This document shows positions 1-14,500 of a stretch of 64,000 nt of DNA, in pieces. Every line of letters starts with the position of its first letter. The stretch's first letter is position 1. Under the pieces are notes generated by a model. The model saw only the letters and a program-made list of their open reading frames with translations. It had not been told where the DNA came from and did no database searches. The stretch spans positions 16,954,667-17,018,666 of the forward strand of contig OX326956.1 of NCBI GenBank assembly GCA_946800325.1, in the 5' to 3' direction. Source of the stretch: Luzula sylvatica (lineage: Eukaryota; Streptophyta; Magnoliopsida; Poales; Juncaceae). The position numbers were made by a program, and so were the translations under genes.

Positions 1-3000
1 TCAAAATAATCCGTAATTGAAGACTAACACACACAAATTTCAATTTTTTCAAAAATTTCTTAAAAATGCAAAAACAGAAGTCTAACACCTTCAAAAAAAT
101 TAATTAAGATATCTTTGTAAAAATTGTTAAATTTAAGTGTAACACAACAAAAATACTAAATTTTCATGTCGTACTCAAAATACTCAGTAATTGAAGACTA
201 ATACTCACAAATTTCAATATTTTCAAAACTTTCTGAAAAATGCTAAAACTGTTGTCTAACACCTTAAAAAAATTAAATTAAGATATTTTTTAAAAATATG
301 TTAAAATTGAAGTGTAACACAAGAAAAATACTGAATTTTCATGTCGTACTCAAAATACTCCGTAATTGAAGACTAACACACACAAATTTCAATTTTTCAA
401 ATATTTCTTAAAAATGGAAAAACTGAAGTCTAACACCTTAAAAAAAATTAATTATGATATTTTTTTCAAAAATGTTCAAATTGAAGTGTAACACAACAAA
501 AATACTCAATTTTCATGTCGAACTCAAAATACTCCGTAATTGAAGACTAACACACACAAATTTCAATTTTTTTCAAAAATTCCTTGAAAATGCAAAAATA
601 CTAAATTAAGATATTTTTGAAAAAATTGTTAAATTTAAGTGTAACACAACAAAAATAATAAATTTTCATGTCATACTCAAAATAATCCGTAATTGAAGAC
701 TAAAACACACAAATTTCAATTTTTTCGAAACTTTCATAAAAATATTAAAACTGATGTCTGACACCTTAAAAAAATTAAATTAAGTTGTTTTTTAAAAAAA
801 TGTTAAAATTGAAGTGTAACACAAGCAAAAAACTGAATATTCATGTCGTACTCAAAATACTCCGTAATTGAAGACTAACACACACAAATTTCTTTTTTTT
901 GCAAAAATTTCTTGAAAATGCACAAACAAAAGTCTAACACCTTAAAAAAATTCAATTAAGATATTTTTGTAAAAATTGTTAAATTTAAGTGTAACACAAC
1001 AAAAATACTAAATTTTCATGTCGTACTCAAAATACTCCGTAATTGAAGACTAACACACACAAATTTCAATTTTTCAAACATTTTTTAAAAATGCAAAAAC
1101 TGAAGTCTAACACCATCAATAAATTCAATTAATGTATTCTTTTTTTAAATGTTAAAATTGAAGTGTAACACAACAAAAGTACTAAATTTTCATGTCGTAC
1201 ACAAAATACTCCGTAATTGAAGACAAAAACACACAAATTGCAATTTTTCATACATTTCTTAAAAATGCAAAAACTGAAGTCTAACACCTACAAAAAATTG
1301 AATTAAGGAATTTTTTTAAAAGTTGTTAAAATGTAAGTTTAACACAAGAAAAACACTCAATTTTCATGGCGTACTCAAAATACTCCGTAATTGAAAACTA
1401 ACACACACAAATTTCAATTTTTTCAAAAATTTCTTAAAAATGCAAAAATAGAAGTCTAACACCTTCAAAAAAATTAATTATAATATTTTTTTCAAAAATA
1501 TTAAAATTGAAGTGTAACACAACAAAAATACACAATTTTAATGTCGAACTCAAAATACTCCGTAATTGAAAACTAACACACACAAATTTCAATTTTTTTC
1601 AAAAATGTCTTGAAAATGTAAAAACAGAAGGCTAACACCTTCAAAAAATACAATGAAGATATTTTTGTAAAAATTCTTAAATTTATGTGTAACACAACAA
1701 AAATACTAAATTTTCATGTAGTACTCAAAATACTCCGTAATGGAAGACTAACACACACAAATTTCAATTTTTTTAAAACTTTCTTAAAAATGCTAAAACT
1801 GAAGTCTAACACATTAAAAAAATTAAATTAAGATATTTTTTTTTAAAATGTCAAAATTGAAGTGTAACACAAGCAAAATACTGAATTTTCATGTCGTACT
1901 CAAAATACTCCATAATTGAAGACAAACACACACTAATTTCAATTTGTCAAACATTTCTGAAAAATGCAAAAACTGAAGTTTAACACCTTCAATAAATTCA
2001 ATTAAGGTATTTTTTTTTAAATTATTAAAATGTAAGTTTAACACAAGCAAAATAGTCAATTTTCATGCCGTACTCAAAATACTCCGTAATTGAAGACTAA
2101 TACACACAAATTTCTTTTTTTTCCAAAATTTCTTACAAATGCAAAAATAGAAGTCTAACACCTTAAAAAAATTCAATTATGATATTTTTTAAAAAATATT
2201 AAAATTAAAGTGTAACACAACAATAATACTCAATTTTCATGTCGATCTCAAAATACTCCGTAATTGAAGACTAACACACACAAATTTCAATTTTTCAAAC
2301 ATTTCATAAAAATGCAAAAACTGAAGTCTAACACCTACAAAAAATTCAATTAAAGTATTTTTTTAAAAGTTGTTCAAATGTAAGTTTAACACAAGCAAAA
2401 TACTCAATTTGCATGTCGTATTCAAAATAATCCGTAATTGAAGACTAACACACACAAATTTCAATTTTTTCAAAAATTTCTTAAAAATGCAAAAACAGAA
2501 GTCTAACACCTTCAAAAAAATTAATTATAATATTTTTTTCAAAAATATTAAAATTGAAGTGTAGCACAACAAAAATAATCAATTTTCATGTCGAACTCAA
2601 AATACTCCGCAATTGAAGACTAAGACACAGAAATTTCAATTTTTTTCAAAAATTTCTTGAAAATACTAAAATAGAAGTCTAACACCTTAAAAAAAAATAA
2701 TTAAGATATTTTTGTAAAAATTGTTAAATTTAAGTGTAACACAACAAAAATACTCAATTTTCATGTCGAACTAAGAATACTCCGTAATTGAAGACTAACA
2801 CACACAAATTTCATTTTTTTGCAAAAATTTCTTGAAAATGCAAATACAAAAGTCTAACACCTTCAAAAATTTCAATTAAGATATTTTTGTAAAAATTGTT
2901 AAATTTAAGTGTAACACAACAAAAATACTAAATTTTCATGTCGTACTCAAAATACTCAGTAATTGAAGACTAATACTCACAAATTTCAATTTTTCAAAAC

Positions 3001-4400
3001 TTTCTTAAAAATGCTAAAACTGTTGTCTAACACCTTAAAAAAATTAAATTAAGATATTTTTTAAAAATATGTTAAAATTGAAGTGTAACACAAGAAAAAT
3101 ACTGAATTTTCATGTCGTACTCAAAATACTACGTAATTGAAGACTAACACACACAAATTTCAATTTTTCAAATATTTCTTAAAAATGGAAAAACTGAAGT
3201 CTAACACCTTAAAAAAAATTAATTATGATATTTTTTTCAAAAATGTTAAAATTGAAGTGTAACACAACAAAAATACTCAATTTTCATGTCGAACTCAAAA
3301 TACTCCGTAATTGAAGACTAACACACACAAATTTCAATTTTTTTCAAAAATTCCTTGAAAATGCAAAAATACTAAATTAAGATATTTTTTAAAAAATTGT
3401 TAAATTTAAGTGTAACACAACAAAAATAATAAATTTTCATGTCATACTTAAAATAATCCGTAATTGAAGACTAAAACACACAAATTTCAATTTTTTCTAA
3501 ACTTTCTTAAAAATATTAAAACTGATGTCTAACACCTTAAAAAAATTAAATTAAGTTGTTTTTTAAAAAAATGTTAAAATTGAAGTGTAACACAAGCAAA
3601 AAACTGAATATTCATGTCGTACTCAAAATACTCCGTAATTGAAGACTAACACACACAAATTTCTTTTTTTTGCAAAAATTTCTTGAAAATGCAAAAACAA
3701 AAGTCTAACACCTTAAAAAAATTCAATTAAGATATTTTTGTAAAAATTGTTAAATTTAAGTGTAACACAACAAAAATACTAAATTTTCATGTCGTACTCA
3801 AAATACTCCGTAATTGAAGACTAACACACACAAATTTCAATTTTTCAAACATTTTTTAAAAACGCAAAAACTGAAGTCTAACACCTTCAATAAATTCAAT
3901 TAATGTATTTTTTTTAAATGTTAAAATTGAAGTGTAACACAACAAAAGTACTAAATTTTCATGTCGTACTCAAAATACTCCGTAATTGAAGACAAAAACA
4001 CACAAATTGCAATTTTTCATACATTTCTTAAAAATGCAAAAACTGAAGTCTAACACCTACAAAAAATTGAATTAAGGAATTTTTTTAAAAGTTGTTAAAA
4101 TGTAAGTTTAACACAAGAAAAACACTCAATTTTCATGGCGTACTCAAAATACTCCGTAATTGAAAACTAACACACACAAATTTCAATTTTTTCAAAAATT
4201 TCTTAAAAATGCAAAAACAGAAGTCTAACACCTTCAAAAAAATTAATTATGATATTTTTTTCAAAAATATTAAAATTGAAGTGTAACACAACAAAAATAC
4301 TCAATTTTCATGTGGAACTCAAAATACTCCATAATTGAAGACTAACACACACAAATTTCAATTTTTTTCAAAAATTTCTTGAAAATGCAAAAACAGAAGT
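1..4400 (+). repeat. Higher-order satellite duplication, ~2.77-kb offset
   Basis: The multimer at about 1-1,600 reappears at about 2,771-4,390. Diagnostic variants are shared at constant offset: CTCAGTAATTGAAGACTAATACTCAC at 182 and 2,954; the monomer shortened to 153 bp (591 and 3,362); and the variant AATAAATTCAATTAATGTATT (about 1,117 and 3,888). Similarity between the copies is clearly higher than between neighbouring monomers. It breaks down near 4,410, where the second copy has an internal deletion. This marks recent segmental amplification of a block of about 16 monomers. Confidence 0.85.
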
Positions 4401-7400
4401 CTAACACCTTCAAAAAATTGTTAAATTTAAGTGTAACACAACAAAAATACTCAATTTTCATGTCGTACTCAAAATACTCCGTAATTGAAGATTAACACAC
4501 ATAAATTTCAATTTTTTCGAAGATTTCTTAAATATGCTAAAATCTCAAAATACTCCATAATTGAAGACTAACACACAAATTTCAATTTTTCAAACATTTC
4601 TTAAAAATTCGAAAACTGACGTTTAACAACTTCAATAAATTCAATTAAGGTATTTTTTTAAAAATTATTAAAATGTAAGTTTAACACATGCAAAATACTT
4701 AATTTTCATATCGTACCCAAAATACTCCATAATTGAAGACTAATACACACAAATTTCAATTTTTTCAAAAAATTCTTTAAAATGCAAAAACAGAAGTCTA
4801 ACACCTTTAAAATTAATTATGATATTTTTTTTCAAAAAATATTAAAATTGAAGTGTAACACAACAAAAATACTCAATTTTCATGTCGAACTCAAAATACT
4901 CTGTAACTGAAGACTAAACCACACAATTTCAATTTTTTTTAAAAATTTCTTGAAAATGTAAAAACAGAAGTCTAACACCTTCGAAAAGTTCAATTAAGAT
5001 ATTTTTGTAAAAATTGTTATATTTAAGTGTAACACAACAAAAATACTCAATTTTCATGTCGTACTCAAAATACTCCGTAATTGAAGAATAACACACGCAA
5101 ATTTTCATTTTTTCAAAACTTTCATAAAAATGCTAAAACTGAAGTCTAAGACCTTGAAAAAATTAAATTAAGATATTTTTTTTAAAAATGTTAAAATTGA
5201 AGTGTAACACAAGCAAAATTCTGAATTTTCATGTCGTACTCAAAATACTCCGTAATTGAAGAGTAACACACACCAATTTCAATTTTTCAAACATTTCTTA
5301 AAAATGAAAAAACTGAAGTCTAACACCTTCAAAAAATTCAATTAAGGTATTTTTTTAAAAATTAATAAAATGTAAGTTTAACACAAGAAAAATACTCAAT
5401 TTTCATGTCGTACTCAAAATACTCCGTAATTGAAGACAAATACACACAAATTTATTTTTTTTCCAAAATTTCATACAAATGCAAAAACAGAAGTCTAACA
5501 CCTTAAAAAAATTCAATTATGATACTTTTTAAAAAAATGTTAAAATTGAAGTGTGACACAACCAAAATACTGAATTTTCATGTCGTACTCAAAATACTTC
5601 ATATTTGAAAACTAACACACACAAATTTCAATTTTTCAAACATTTCAATAAATTCAATTAAGGTATTTTTTAAAAAACTATTAAATTGTAAGTTTAACAC
5701 AAGCAAAATACTCAATTTTCATGTCGTACTCAAAATACTCCGTAATTGAAGACTAATACACATAAATTTCTTTTTTTTCCTAAATTTCTTACAAATGCAA
5801 AAACAGAAGTCTAACACCTTAAAAAAATTCAATTATGAAATTTTTTAAAGAATATTAAAATTGAAGTGTAACACAACAAAAATACTCAATTTTCATGTCG
5901 AACTCAAAATACTCCGTAATTGAAGACTAACATACACAAATTTCAATTTTTCAAGCATTTCTTAAAAATGCAAAAATTGACGTTTAACAACTTCAATAAA
6001 ATCAATCAAGGTATTTTTTAAAATGTAAGTTTAACACAAGCAAAATACTCAATTTTCATGTCGTACTCAAAATACTCCGTAATTGAAGACTAACACACAC
6101 AAATTTCAATTTTTTCAAAAATTTCTTAAAAATACAAAAACAGAAGTTTAACACCTTCAAAAAAATTAATTATGATTTTTTTTCAAAAATATTAAAATTG
6201 AAGTGTAACACAACAAAGTAATCAATTTTCATGTCGAGCTCAAAATACTCCGTAATTGAAGACTAACACACACAAAATTTCAATTTTTTTCAAAAATTTC
6301 TTGAAAATGCAAAAACAAAAGTCTAACACCTTAAAATAAATCAATTAAGATATTTTTGTGAAAATTGTTAAATTTAAGTGTAACACAACAAAAATACTCA
6401 ATTTTCATGTCGTACTTAAAATATTCCGTAATTGAAGACTAAAACACACAAATTTCAATTTTTTCGAAACTTTCTTAAAAATATTAAAACTGATGTCTAA
6501 CACCTTAAAAAAATTAAATTAAGTTATTTTTTAAAAAAATGTTAAAATTGAAGTGTAACACCAGCGAAAAACTGAATTTTCATGTGTACTCAAAATACTC
6601 CGTAATTGAAGACTAACACACACAAATTTTATTTTTTTGCAAAAATTTCTTGAAAATGCAAAAACAAAAGTCTAACACCTTCAAAAAATTCAATTAAGAT
6701 ATTTTTGTAAAAATTGTTAAATTTAAGTGTAACACAACAAAAATACTCAATTTTCATGCCGAACTCAAAATACTCCGTAATTGAATACTAACACACACAA
6801 ATTTCAATTTTTCAAGCATTTCATACAAATGCAAAAATTGAAGTCTAACACTTTCAAAAAAATTAATTATGATATTTATTTCAAAAATATTAAAATTGAA
6901 GCGTAACACACGCGAAATACTGAATTTTCGTGTCGTACTCAAAATACTCCATAATTGAAGACTAACACACACAAATTTCAATTTTTCAAACATTTCATAA
7001 AAATGCAAAACCTAAAGTCTAACACCTTCAAAAAATTCAATTAAGGTATTTTTTTAAAAATTATTAACATGTAAGTTTAACACAAGCAAAATACTCAATT
7101 TTCATGTCGAACTCAAAATACTCCGTAATTGAAGACTAACACACACAAATTTCAATTTATTTCAAAATTTTCTTGAAAATGCAAAAACAGAAGTCTAACA
7201 CCTTCAAAAAAAATCAATTAAGATATTTTCGTAAAATTTTATTAAATTTAAGTGTAACACAACAAAAATACTCAATTTTCATGTCGAACTCAGAATACTC
7301 CGTAATTGAAGACTAACACACACAAATTTCATTTTTTTGCAAAAATTTCTTGAAAATGCAAAAACAAAATTCTAACACATTCAAAAAATTCAATTAAGAT

Positions 7401-10400
7401 ATTTTTGTAAAAATTGTTAAATTTAAGTGTAACACAACACAAATAATAAATTTTCATGTCGTACTCAAAATACTCCGTAATTGAAGACTAACACACACAA
7501 ATTTCATTTTTTTCAAAACTTTCTTAACAATGCTAAAACTGATGTCTAACACCCTAAAAAAATTAAATTAAGATATTTTTTAGGAAAATGTTAGAATTGA
7601 AGTGTAACACAAGCAAAATACTAAATTTTCATGTCGTACTCAAAATACTCCGTAATTGAAGACTAACACACAAATTTCCATTGTTCAAACATTTCTTAAA
7701 AATGCAAAAACTGAAGTCTAGCACCTTCAAAAAATTCAATTAAGATATTTTTGTAAAAATTGTTAAATTTAAGTGTAACACAACAAAAATACTCAATTTT
7801 CATGCCGAACTCAAAATACTCCGTAATTGAATACTAACACACACAAATTACAATTTTTCAAGCATTTCATACAAATGCAAAAATTGAAGTCTAACACTTT
7901 CAAAAAAATTAATTATGATATTTATTCCAAAAATATTAAAATTGAAGTGTAACACAAGCGAAATACTGAATTTTCATGTCGTACTCAAAATACTCCATAA
8001 TTGAAGACTAACACACACAAATTTCAATTTTTCAAACATTTCGTAAAAATGAAAAACGAAAGTCTAACACCTTCAAAAAATTCAATTAAGGTATTTTTTT
8101 AAAAATTATTAACATGTAAGTTTAACACAAGCAAAATACTCAATTTTCATTTCGAACTCAGAATACTGCGTAATTGAAGACTAACACACACAAATTTCAA
8201 TTTTTTTTCAAAACTTTCTTGAAAATGCAAAAACAAAATTCTAACACATTCAAAGAATTCAATTAAGATATTTTTGTAAAAATTGTTAAATTTAAGTGTA
8301 ACACAACAAAAATACTAAATTTTCATGTCGTACTCAAAATACTCCGTAATTGAAAACTAACACACACAAATTTCATTTTTTTCAAAACTTTCTTAAAAAT
8401 GCTAAAACTGATGTCTAACACCTTAAAAAAATTAAATTAAGATATTTTTTAGAAATATGTTAAAATTGAAGTGTAACACAAGCAAAATACTGAATTTTCA
8501 TGTTGTACTCAAAATACTCCGTAATTGAAGACTAACACACACAAATTTAAATATTTCAAACTTTTCTTAAAAATGCAAAAACTGAAGTCCAGCACCTCCA
8601 AAAAATTCAATTAAGTTATTTTTTTAAAAATTATTAAAATGTAAGTTTGACACAAGAAAAATACTCAATTTTCATGTCGTACTCAAAATACTCCGTAATT
8701 GAAGACTAATACAAACAAATTTCTTTTTTTTCCTAAATTTCTTACAAATGCAAAAACAGAAGTCTAACACCTTCAAAAAAATTAGTTATGATATTTTTTA
8801 AAAAATATTAAAATTGAAGTGTAACACAACAAAAATACTCAATTTTCATGTCGAACTCAAAATACTCCGTAATTGAAGACTAACACACACAAATTTCAAT
8901 TTTTCAAACATTTCATAAAAATGCAAAAACTAAAGTCTAACACCTTCAAAAAATTCAATTAAGGTATTTTTTTTTAAATTATTAAAATGTAAGTTTAACA
9001 CAAGCAAAATAGTCAATTTTCATGCCGTACTCAAAATACTCCGTAATTGAAGACTAATACACACAAATTTCTTTTTTTTCCAAAATTTCTTACAAATGCA
9101 AAAATAGAAGTCTAACACCTTAAAAAAATTCAATTATGATATTTTTTAAAAAATATTAAAATTAAAGTGTAACACAACAATAATACTCAATTTTCATGTC
9201 GATCTCAAAATACTCCGTAATTGAAGACTAACACACACAAATTTCAATTTTTCAAACATTTCATAAAAATGCAAAAACTGAAGTTTAACACCAACAAAAA
9301 ATTCAATTAAGGTATTTTTTTTAAAGTTGTTAAAATGTAAGTTTAACACAAGAAAAATACTCAATTTTCATGTCGTACTCAAAATACTCCGTAATTGAAG
9401 ACTAACACACACAAATTTCAATTTTTTCAGAACTTTCTTAAAAATGCTAAAACTGATGTCTAACACCCTAAAAAAATTAAATTAAGATATTTTTTAGAAA
9501 AATGTTAAAATTGAAGTGCAACACAAGCAAAATACTGAATTTTCATGTCGTACTCAAAATACTCCGTAATTGAAGACTAACACACACAAATTTCAATTTT
9601 TCAAACATTTCTTAAAAATTCAAAAACTAAAGTCTAACACCTTCAAAAAATTCAATTAAGGTATTTTTTTTTAAATTATTAAAATGTAAGTTTAACACAA
9701 GCAAAATAGTCAATTTTCATGCCGTACTCAAAATACTCCGTAATTGAAGACTAATACACACAAATTTCTTTTTTTTCCAAAATTTCTTACAAATGCAAAA
9801 ACAGAAGTCTAACACCTTAAAAAAATTCAATTATGATATTTTTTCAAAAATATTAAAATTGAAGTGTACCACAACAAAAATACACAATTTTCATGTCGTA
9901 CTCAAAATACTCCGTAATTGAAGACTAACACACACAAATTTCAATTTTTCGAACATTTCTGAAAAATGCAAAAACTGAAGTTTAACTCCTTCAATATATT
10001 CAATTAAGGTATTTTTTTTTTAAATTATTAAAATGTAAATTTAACACAAGCAAAATAGTCAATTTTCATGTCAAAATCAAAATACTCCGTAATTGAAGAC
10101 TTAATACACACAAATTTCTTTTTTTTCCAAAATTTCTTACAAATGGAAAAACTGAAGTCTAACACCTTAAAAAATTTCAATTATGATATTTTTTAAAAAT
10201 ATTAAAATTGAGTTGTAACACAACAAAAATACTCAATTTTCATGTCGAATTCAAAATACTCCGTAATTGAAGACTAACACACACAAATTTCAATTTTTCA
10301 AACATTTCGTAAAAATGCAAAAACTGAAGTGTAACACCTACAAAAAATTCAATTAAGGTATTTTTTTAAAAGTTGTTAAAATGTAAGTTTAACACAAGCA

Positions 10401-11500
10401 AAATACTCAATTTTCATGTCGTATTCAAAATACTCCGTAATTGAAGACTAACATACACAAATTTCAATTTTTTCAAAAATTTCTTAAAAATGCTAAAACA
10501 GAAGTCTAGCACCTTCAAAAAAATTAATTATAATATTTTTTTCAAAAATATTAAAATTGAAATGTAACACAACAAAAATAATCAATTTTCATGTCGAACT
10601 CAAAATACTCCATAATTGAAGACTAACACACACAAATTTCAATTTTTTTCAAAAATTTCTTGAAAATGCAAAAATAGAAGTCTAACACCTTTAAAAAAAA
10701 TCAATTAAGATATTTTTGTAAAAATTGTTAAATTTAAGTGTAACACAACAAAAATACTCAATTTTCATGTCGAACTAAGAATACTACGTAATTGAAGACT
10801 AACACACACAAATTTCATTTTTTTGCAAAAATTTCTTGAAAATGCAAATACAAAAGTCTAACACCTTCAAAAAATTCAATTAAGATATTTTTGTAAAAAT
10901 TGGTAAATTTAAGTGTAACATGACAAAAATACTAAATTTTCATGTCGTACTCAAAATACTCCGTAATTGAAGACTAATACACACAAATTTCAATTTCAAA
11001 ACTTTCTTAAAAATGCTAAAACTGATGTCTAACACCTTAAAAAAATTAAATTAAGATATTTTTTAAAAATATGTTAAAATTGAAGTGTAACACAAGAAAA
11101 ATACTGAATTTTCATGTCGTACTCAAAATACTCCGTAATTGAAGACTGACACACACAAATTTCAATTTTTCAAATATTTCTTAAAAATGCAAAAATAGAA
11201 GTCTAACACCTTCAAAAAAAATCAATTAAGATATTTTTATAAAAATTGTTAAATTTAAGTGTAACACAACAAAAATACTAAATTTTCATGTCATACTCAA
11301 AATACTCCGTAATTGAAGACTAAAACACACAAATTTCAATTTTTTCGAAACTTTCTTAAAAATATTAAAACTGATGTCTAACACCTTAAAAAAATTAAAT
11401 TAAGTTATTTTTTAAAAAAATGTTAAAATTGAAGTGCAACACAAGCAAAAAACTGAATTTTCATGTCGTACTCAAAATACTCCGTAATTGAAGACTAATA
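2410..11500 (+). repeat. Dispersed satellite block duplication, ~8.0-kb offset
   Basis: The run beginning GTCGTATTCAAAAT at 2,415 matches the run at 10,418, and the rare variant CGAACTAAGAATACT at 2,767 matches 10,771, both about 8.00 kb apart. Matching order of variants continues through at least 3,100 and 11,100. A shorter block at about 2,000-2,300 matches about 8,960-9,260 (variant CAATAATACT at 2,221 and 9,178), offset 6.96 kb. A six-monomer local duplication pairs 6,757 with 7,803 (TGCCGAACTC variant, 1,046 bp). Confidence 0.75.
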
Positions 11501-14500
11501 CACACAAATTTCTTTTTTTTGCAAAAATTTCTTGAAAATGCAAAAACAAAAGTCTAACACCTTCAAAAAATTCAATTAAGACATTTTTGTAAAAATTGTT
11601 AAATTTAAGTGCAACACAACAAAAATACTAAATTTTCATGTCGTACTCAAAATACTCCGTAATTGAAGACTAACACACACAAATTTAAATTTTTCAAACA
11701 TTTCTTAAAAATGCAAAAACTGAAGTTTAACCCCTTCAATAAATTCAATTAAGGTATTTTTTAAAAATTATTAAAATGTAAGTTTAACACAAGCAAAATA
11801 CTCAATTTTCATGTCGTGCTCAAAATACTCCGTAATTGAAGACTAACACACACAAATTTAAATTTTTTCAAAACTTTCTTAAAAATACCAAAACTGAAGT
11901 CTAACACCTTACAAAAATTAAATTAAGATATTTTTTAAAAAAATGTTAAAATTGAAGTGTAACACAAGCAAAATACTGAATTTTCATGTCGTACTCAAAA
12001 TACTCCATAATTGAAACCTAACACACACAAATTTGAATTTTTCAAACATTTCTTAAAAATGTAAAAAATGAAGTCTAACACCTTCAAAAAATTCAATTAA
12101 GGTATTTTTTTAAAAAAATTGATAAAATGTAAGTGTAACACAAATAAAATAATAAATTTTCATGTCGTACTTAGAATACTCCGTAATTGAAGAGTAACAC
12201 ACACAAATTTCATATTTTTGCAAAAATTTCTTGAAAATGCTAAAACAAAAGTCTAACACCTTCAAAAAGTTCAACTAATATATTTTTGTAAAAATTGTTA
12301 AATTTAAGTGTAACACAACAAAAATACTAAATTTTCTTGTCGTACTCAAAATACTCCGTAATTGAAGACTAACACATAAATTTCAATTTTTCAAAACATA
12401 CTTAAAAATGCTAAAACTGATGTCTAACACCTTAAAAAAATTAAATTAAGATATTTTTTAAAAAAATGTTAAAATTGAAGTGTAAGACAAGCAAAATACT
12501 GAATTTTCATGTCGTACTCAGAATACTCCGTAATTGAAGACTAACACACACAAATTTCAATTTTTCAAACATTTTTTAAAAATGCAAAAACTAAAGTCTA
12601 ATACCTTCAAAAAATTCAATTAAGGTATTTTTTTTTTAATTATTAAAATGTAAGTTTAACTCAAGCAAAATAGTCAATTTTCATGTCGTACTCAAAATAC
12701 TCCGTAATTGAAGACTAATACACACAAATTTCTTTTTTTCCAAAATTTCTTACAAATGTAAAAAGTGAAGTCCAACACATTAAAAAAATTCAATTATGAT
12801 ATTTTTTAAAAAATATTAAAATTGAAGTGTAACACAACAAAAATACTCAATTTTTATGTCGAACTCAAAATACTCCGTAATTGAAGACTAACACACACAA
12901 TTTTCAATTGTTTTCAAAAATTCCTTGAAAATGCAAAAATAGAAGTCTAACACCTTAAAAAAAATGAATTAAGAAAATTTTCTAAAAATTGTTAAATTTA
13001 AGTGTAACACAACAAAAATACTAAATTTACATGTCATACTCAAAATACTCCGTAATTGAAGACTAAAACACACAAATTTCAATTTTTTCGAAACTCACTT
13101 AAAAATATTAAAACTGATGTCTAACACCTTAAAAAAATTAAATTAAGTTAGTTTTTAAAACAATGTTAAAATTGAAGTGCAACACAATCAAAAAACTGAA
13201 TTTTCATGTCGTACTCAAAATACTCCGTAATTGAAGACTAATACACACAAATTTCTTTTTTTTCCAAAATTTCTTACAAATGCAAAAACAGAAGTCTAAC
13301 ACCTCAAAATAATACAATTATGATATTTTTTAAAAAATATTAAAATTGAAGTGTAACACAACAAAAATACTCAATTTTCATGCCGAACTCAAAATACTCC
13401 GTAACTGAAGACTAACACTCACAAATTTCAATTCTTCAAGCATTTCATAAAAATGCAAAAACTAAAGTCTCACACCTTCAAAAAAATTAATTATGATATT
13501 TTTTTCAAAAATATTAAAATTGAAGTGTAACACAACAAAAATACTCAATTTTCATGTCGAACTCAAAATAATCCGTAATTGAAGAATAACACACACAAAT
13601 TTTAATTTTTTTCAGAAATTTCTTGAAAATGTAAAAACAGAAGTCTAACACCCTCAAAAAATTCAATTAAGATATTTTTTTAAAATTCTAAAATTTAAGT
13701 GTAACACAACAAAGATACTAAATTTTCATGTCGTACTCAAAATACTCCATAATTGAAGACTAACACACACAAATTTCAATTTTTCATACATTTCTTAAAA
13801 ATGCAAAAACTGAAGTCCAACACCTACAAAAAATTCAATTAAGGTATTTTTTTAAAAGTTGTTAAAATGTAAGTTTAACACAAGCAAAATACTCAATTTT
13901 CATGTCGTACTCAAAATACTCCGTAATTGAAGACTAACACACACAAATTTCAATTTTTCAAAAATTTCTTAAAAATTCAAAAACAGAAGTCTAACACCTT
14001 CAAAAAAATTAATTATGATATTTTTTTCAAAAATATTAAAATTGAAGTGTAACACAACAAAAATACTCAATTTTTATGTCGAACTCAAAATACTGCGTAA
14101 TTGAGGACTAGCACACACAAATTTCAATTTTTTTCAAAAATTTCTTAAGAATGTAAAAACAGAAGTCTAGCACCTTCAAAAAATTCAATGAAGATATTTT
14201 TGTAAAAATTCTTAAATTTAAGTGTAACACAACAAAAATACTAAATTTTCATGTCCTACTCAAAATACTCCATAATTGAAGACTAACACACACAAATTTG
14301 AATTTTTCAAGCATTTCTTAAAAATCCAAAACTGAAGTTTAACACCTTCATTAAATTCAATTAAGGCATTTTTTAAAAAATTATCCAAAGGTATGTTTAA
14401 CACAAGCAAAATTATCAAAAAATTATCAAAAATTTTCTAAAAAATGCAAAAGCAGAAGTCTAACATCTTTAAAAAATTAAATTAAGATATTTTTTAAAAA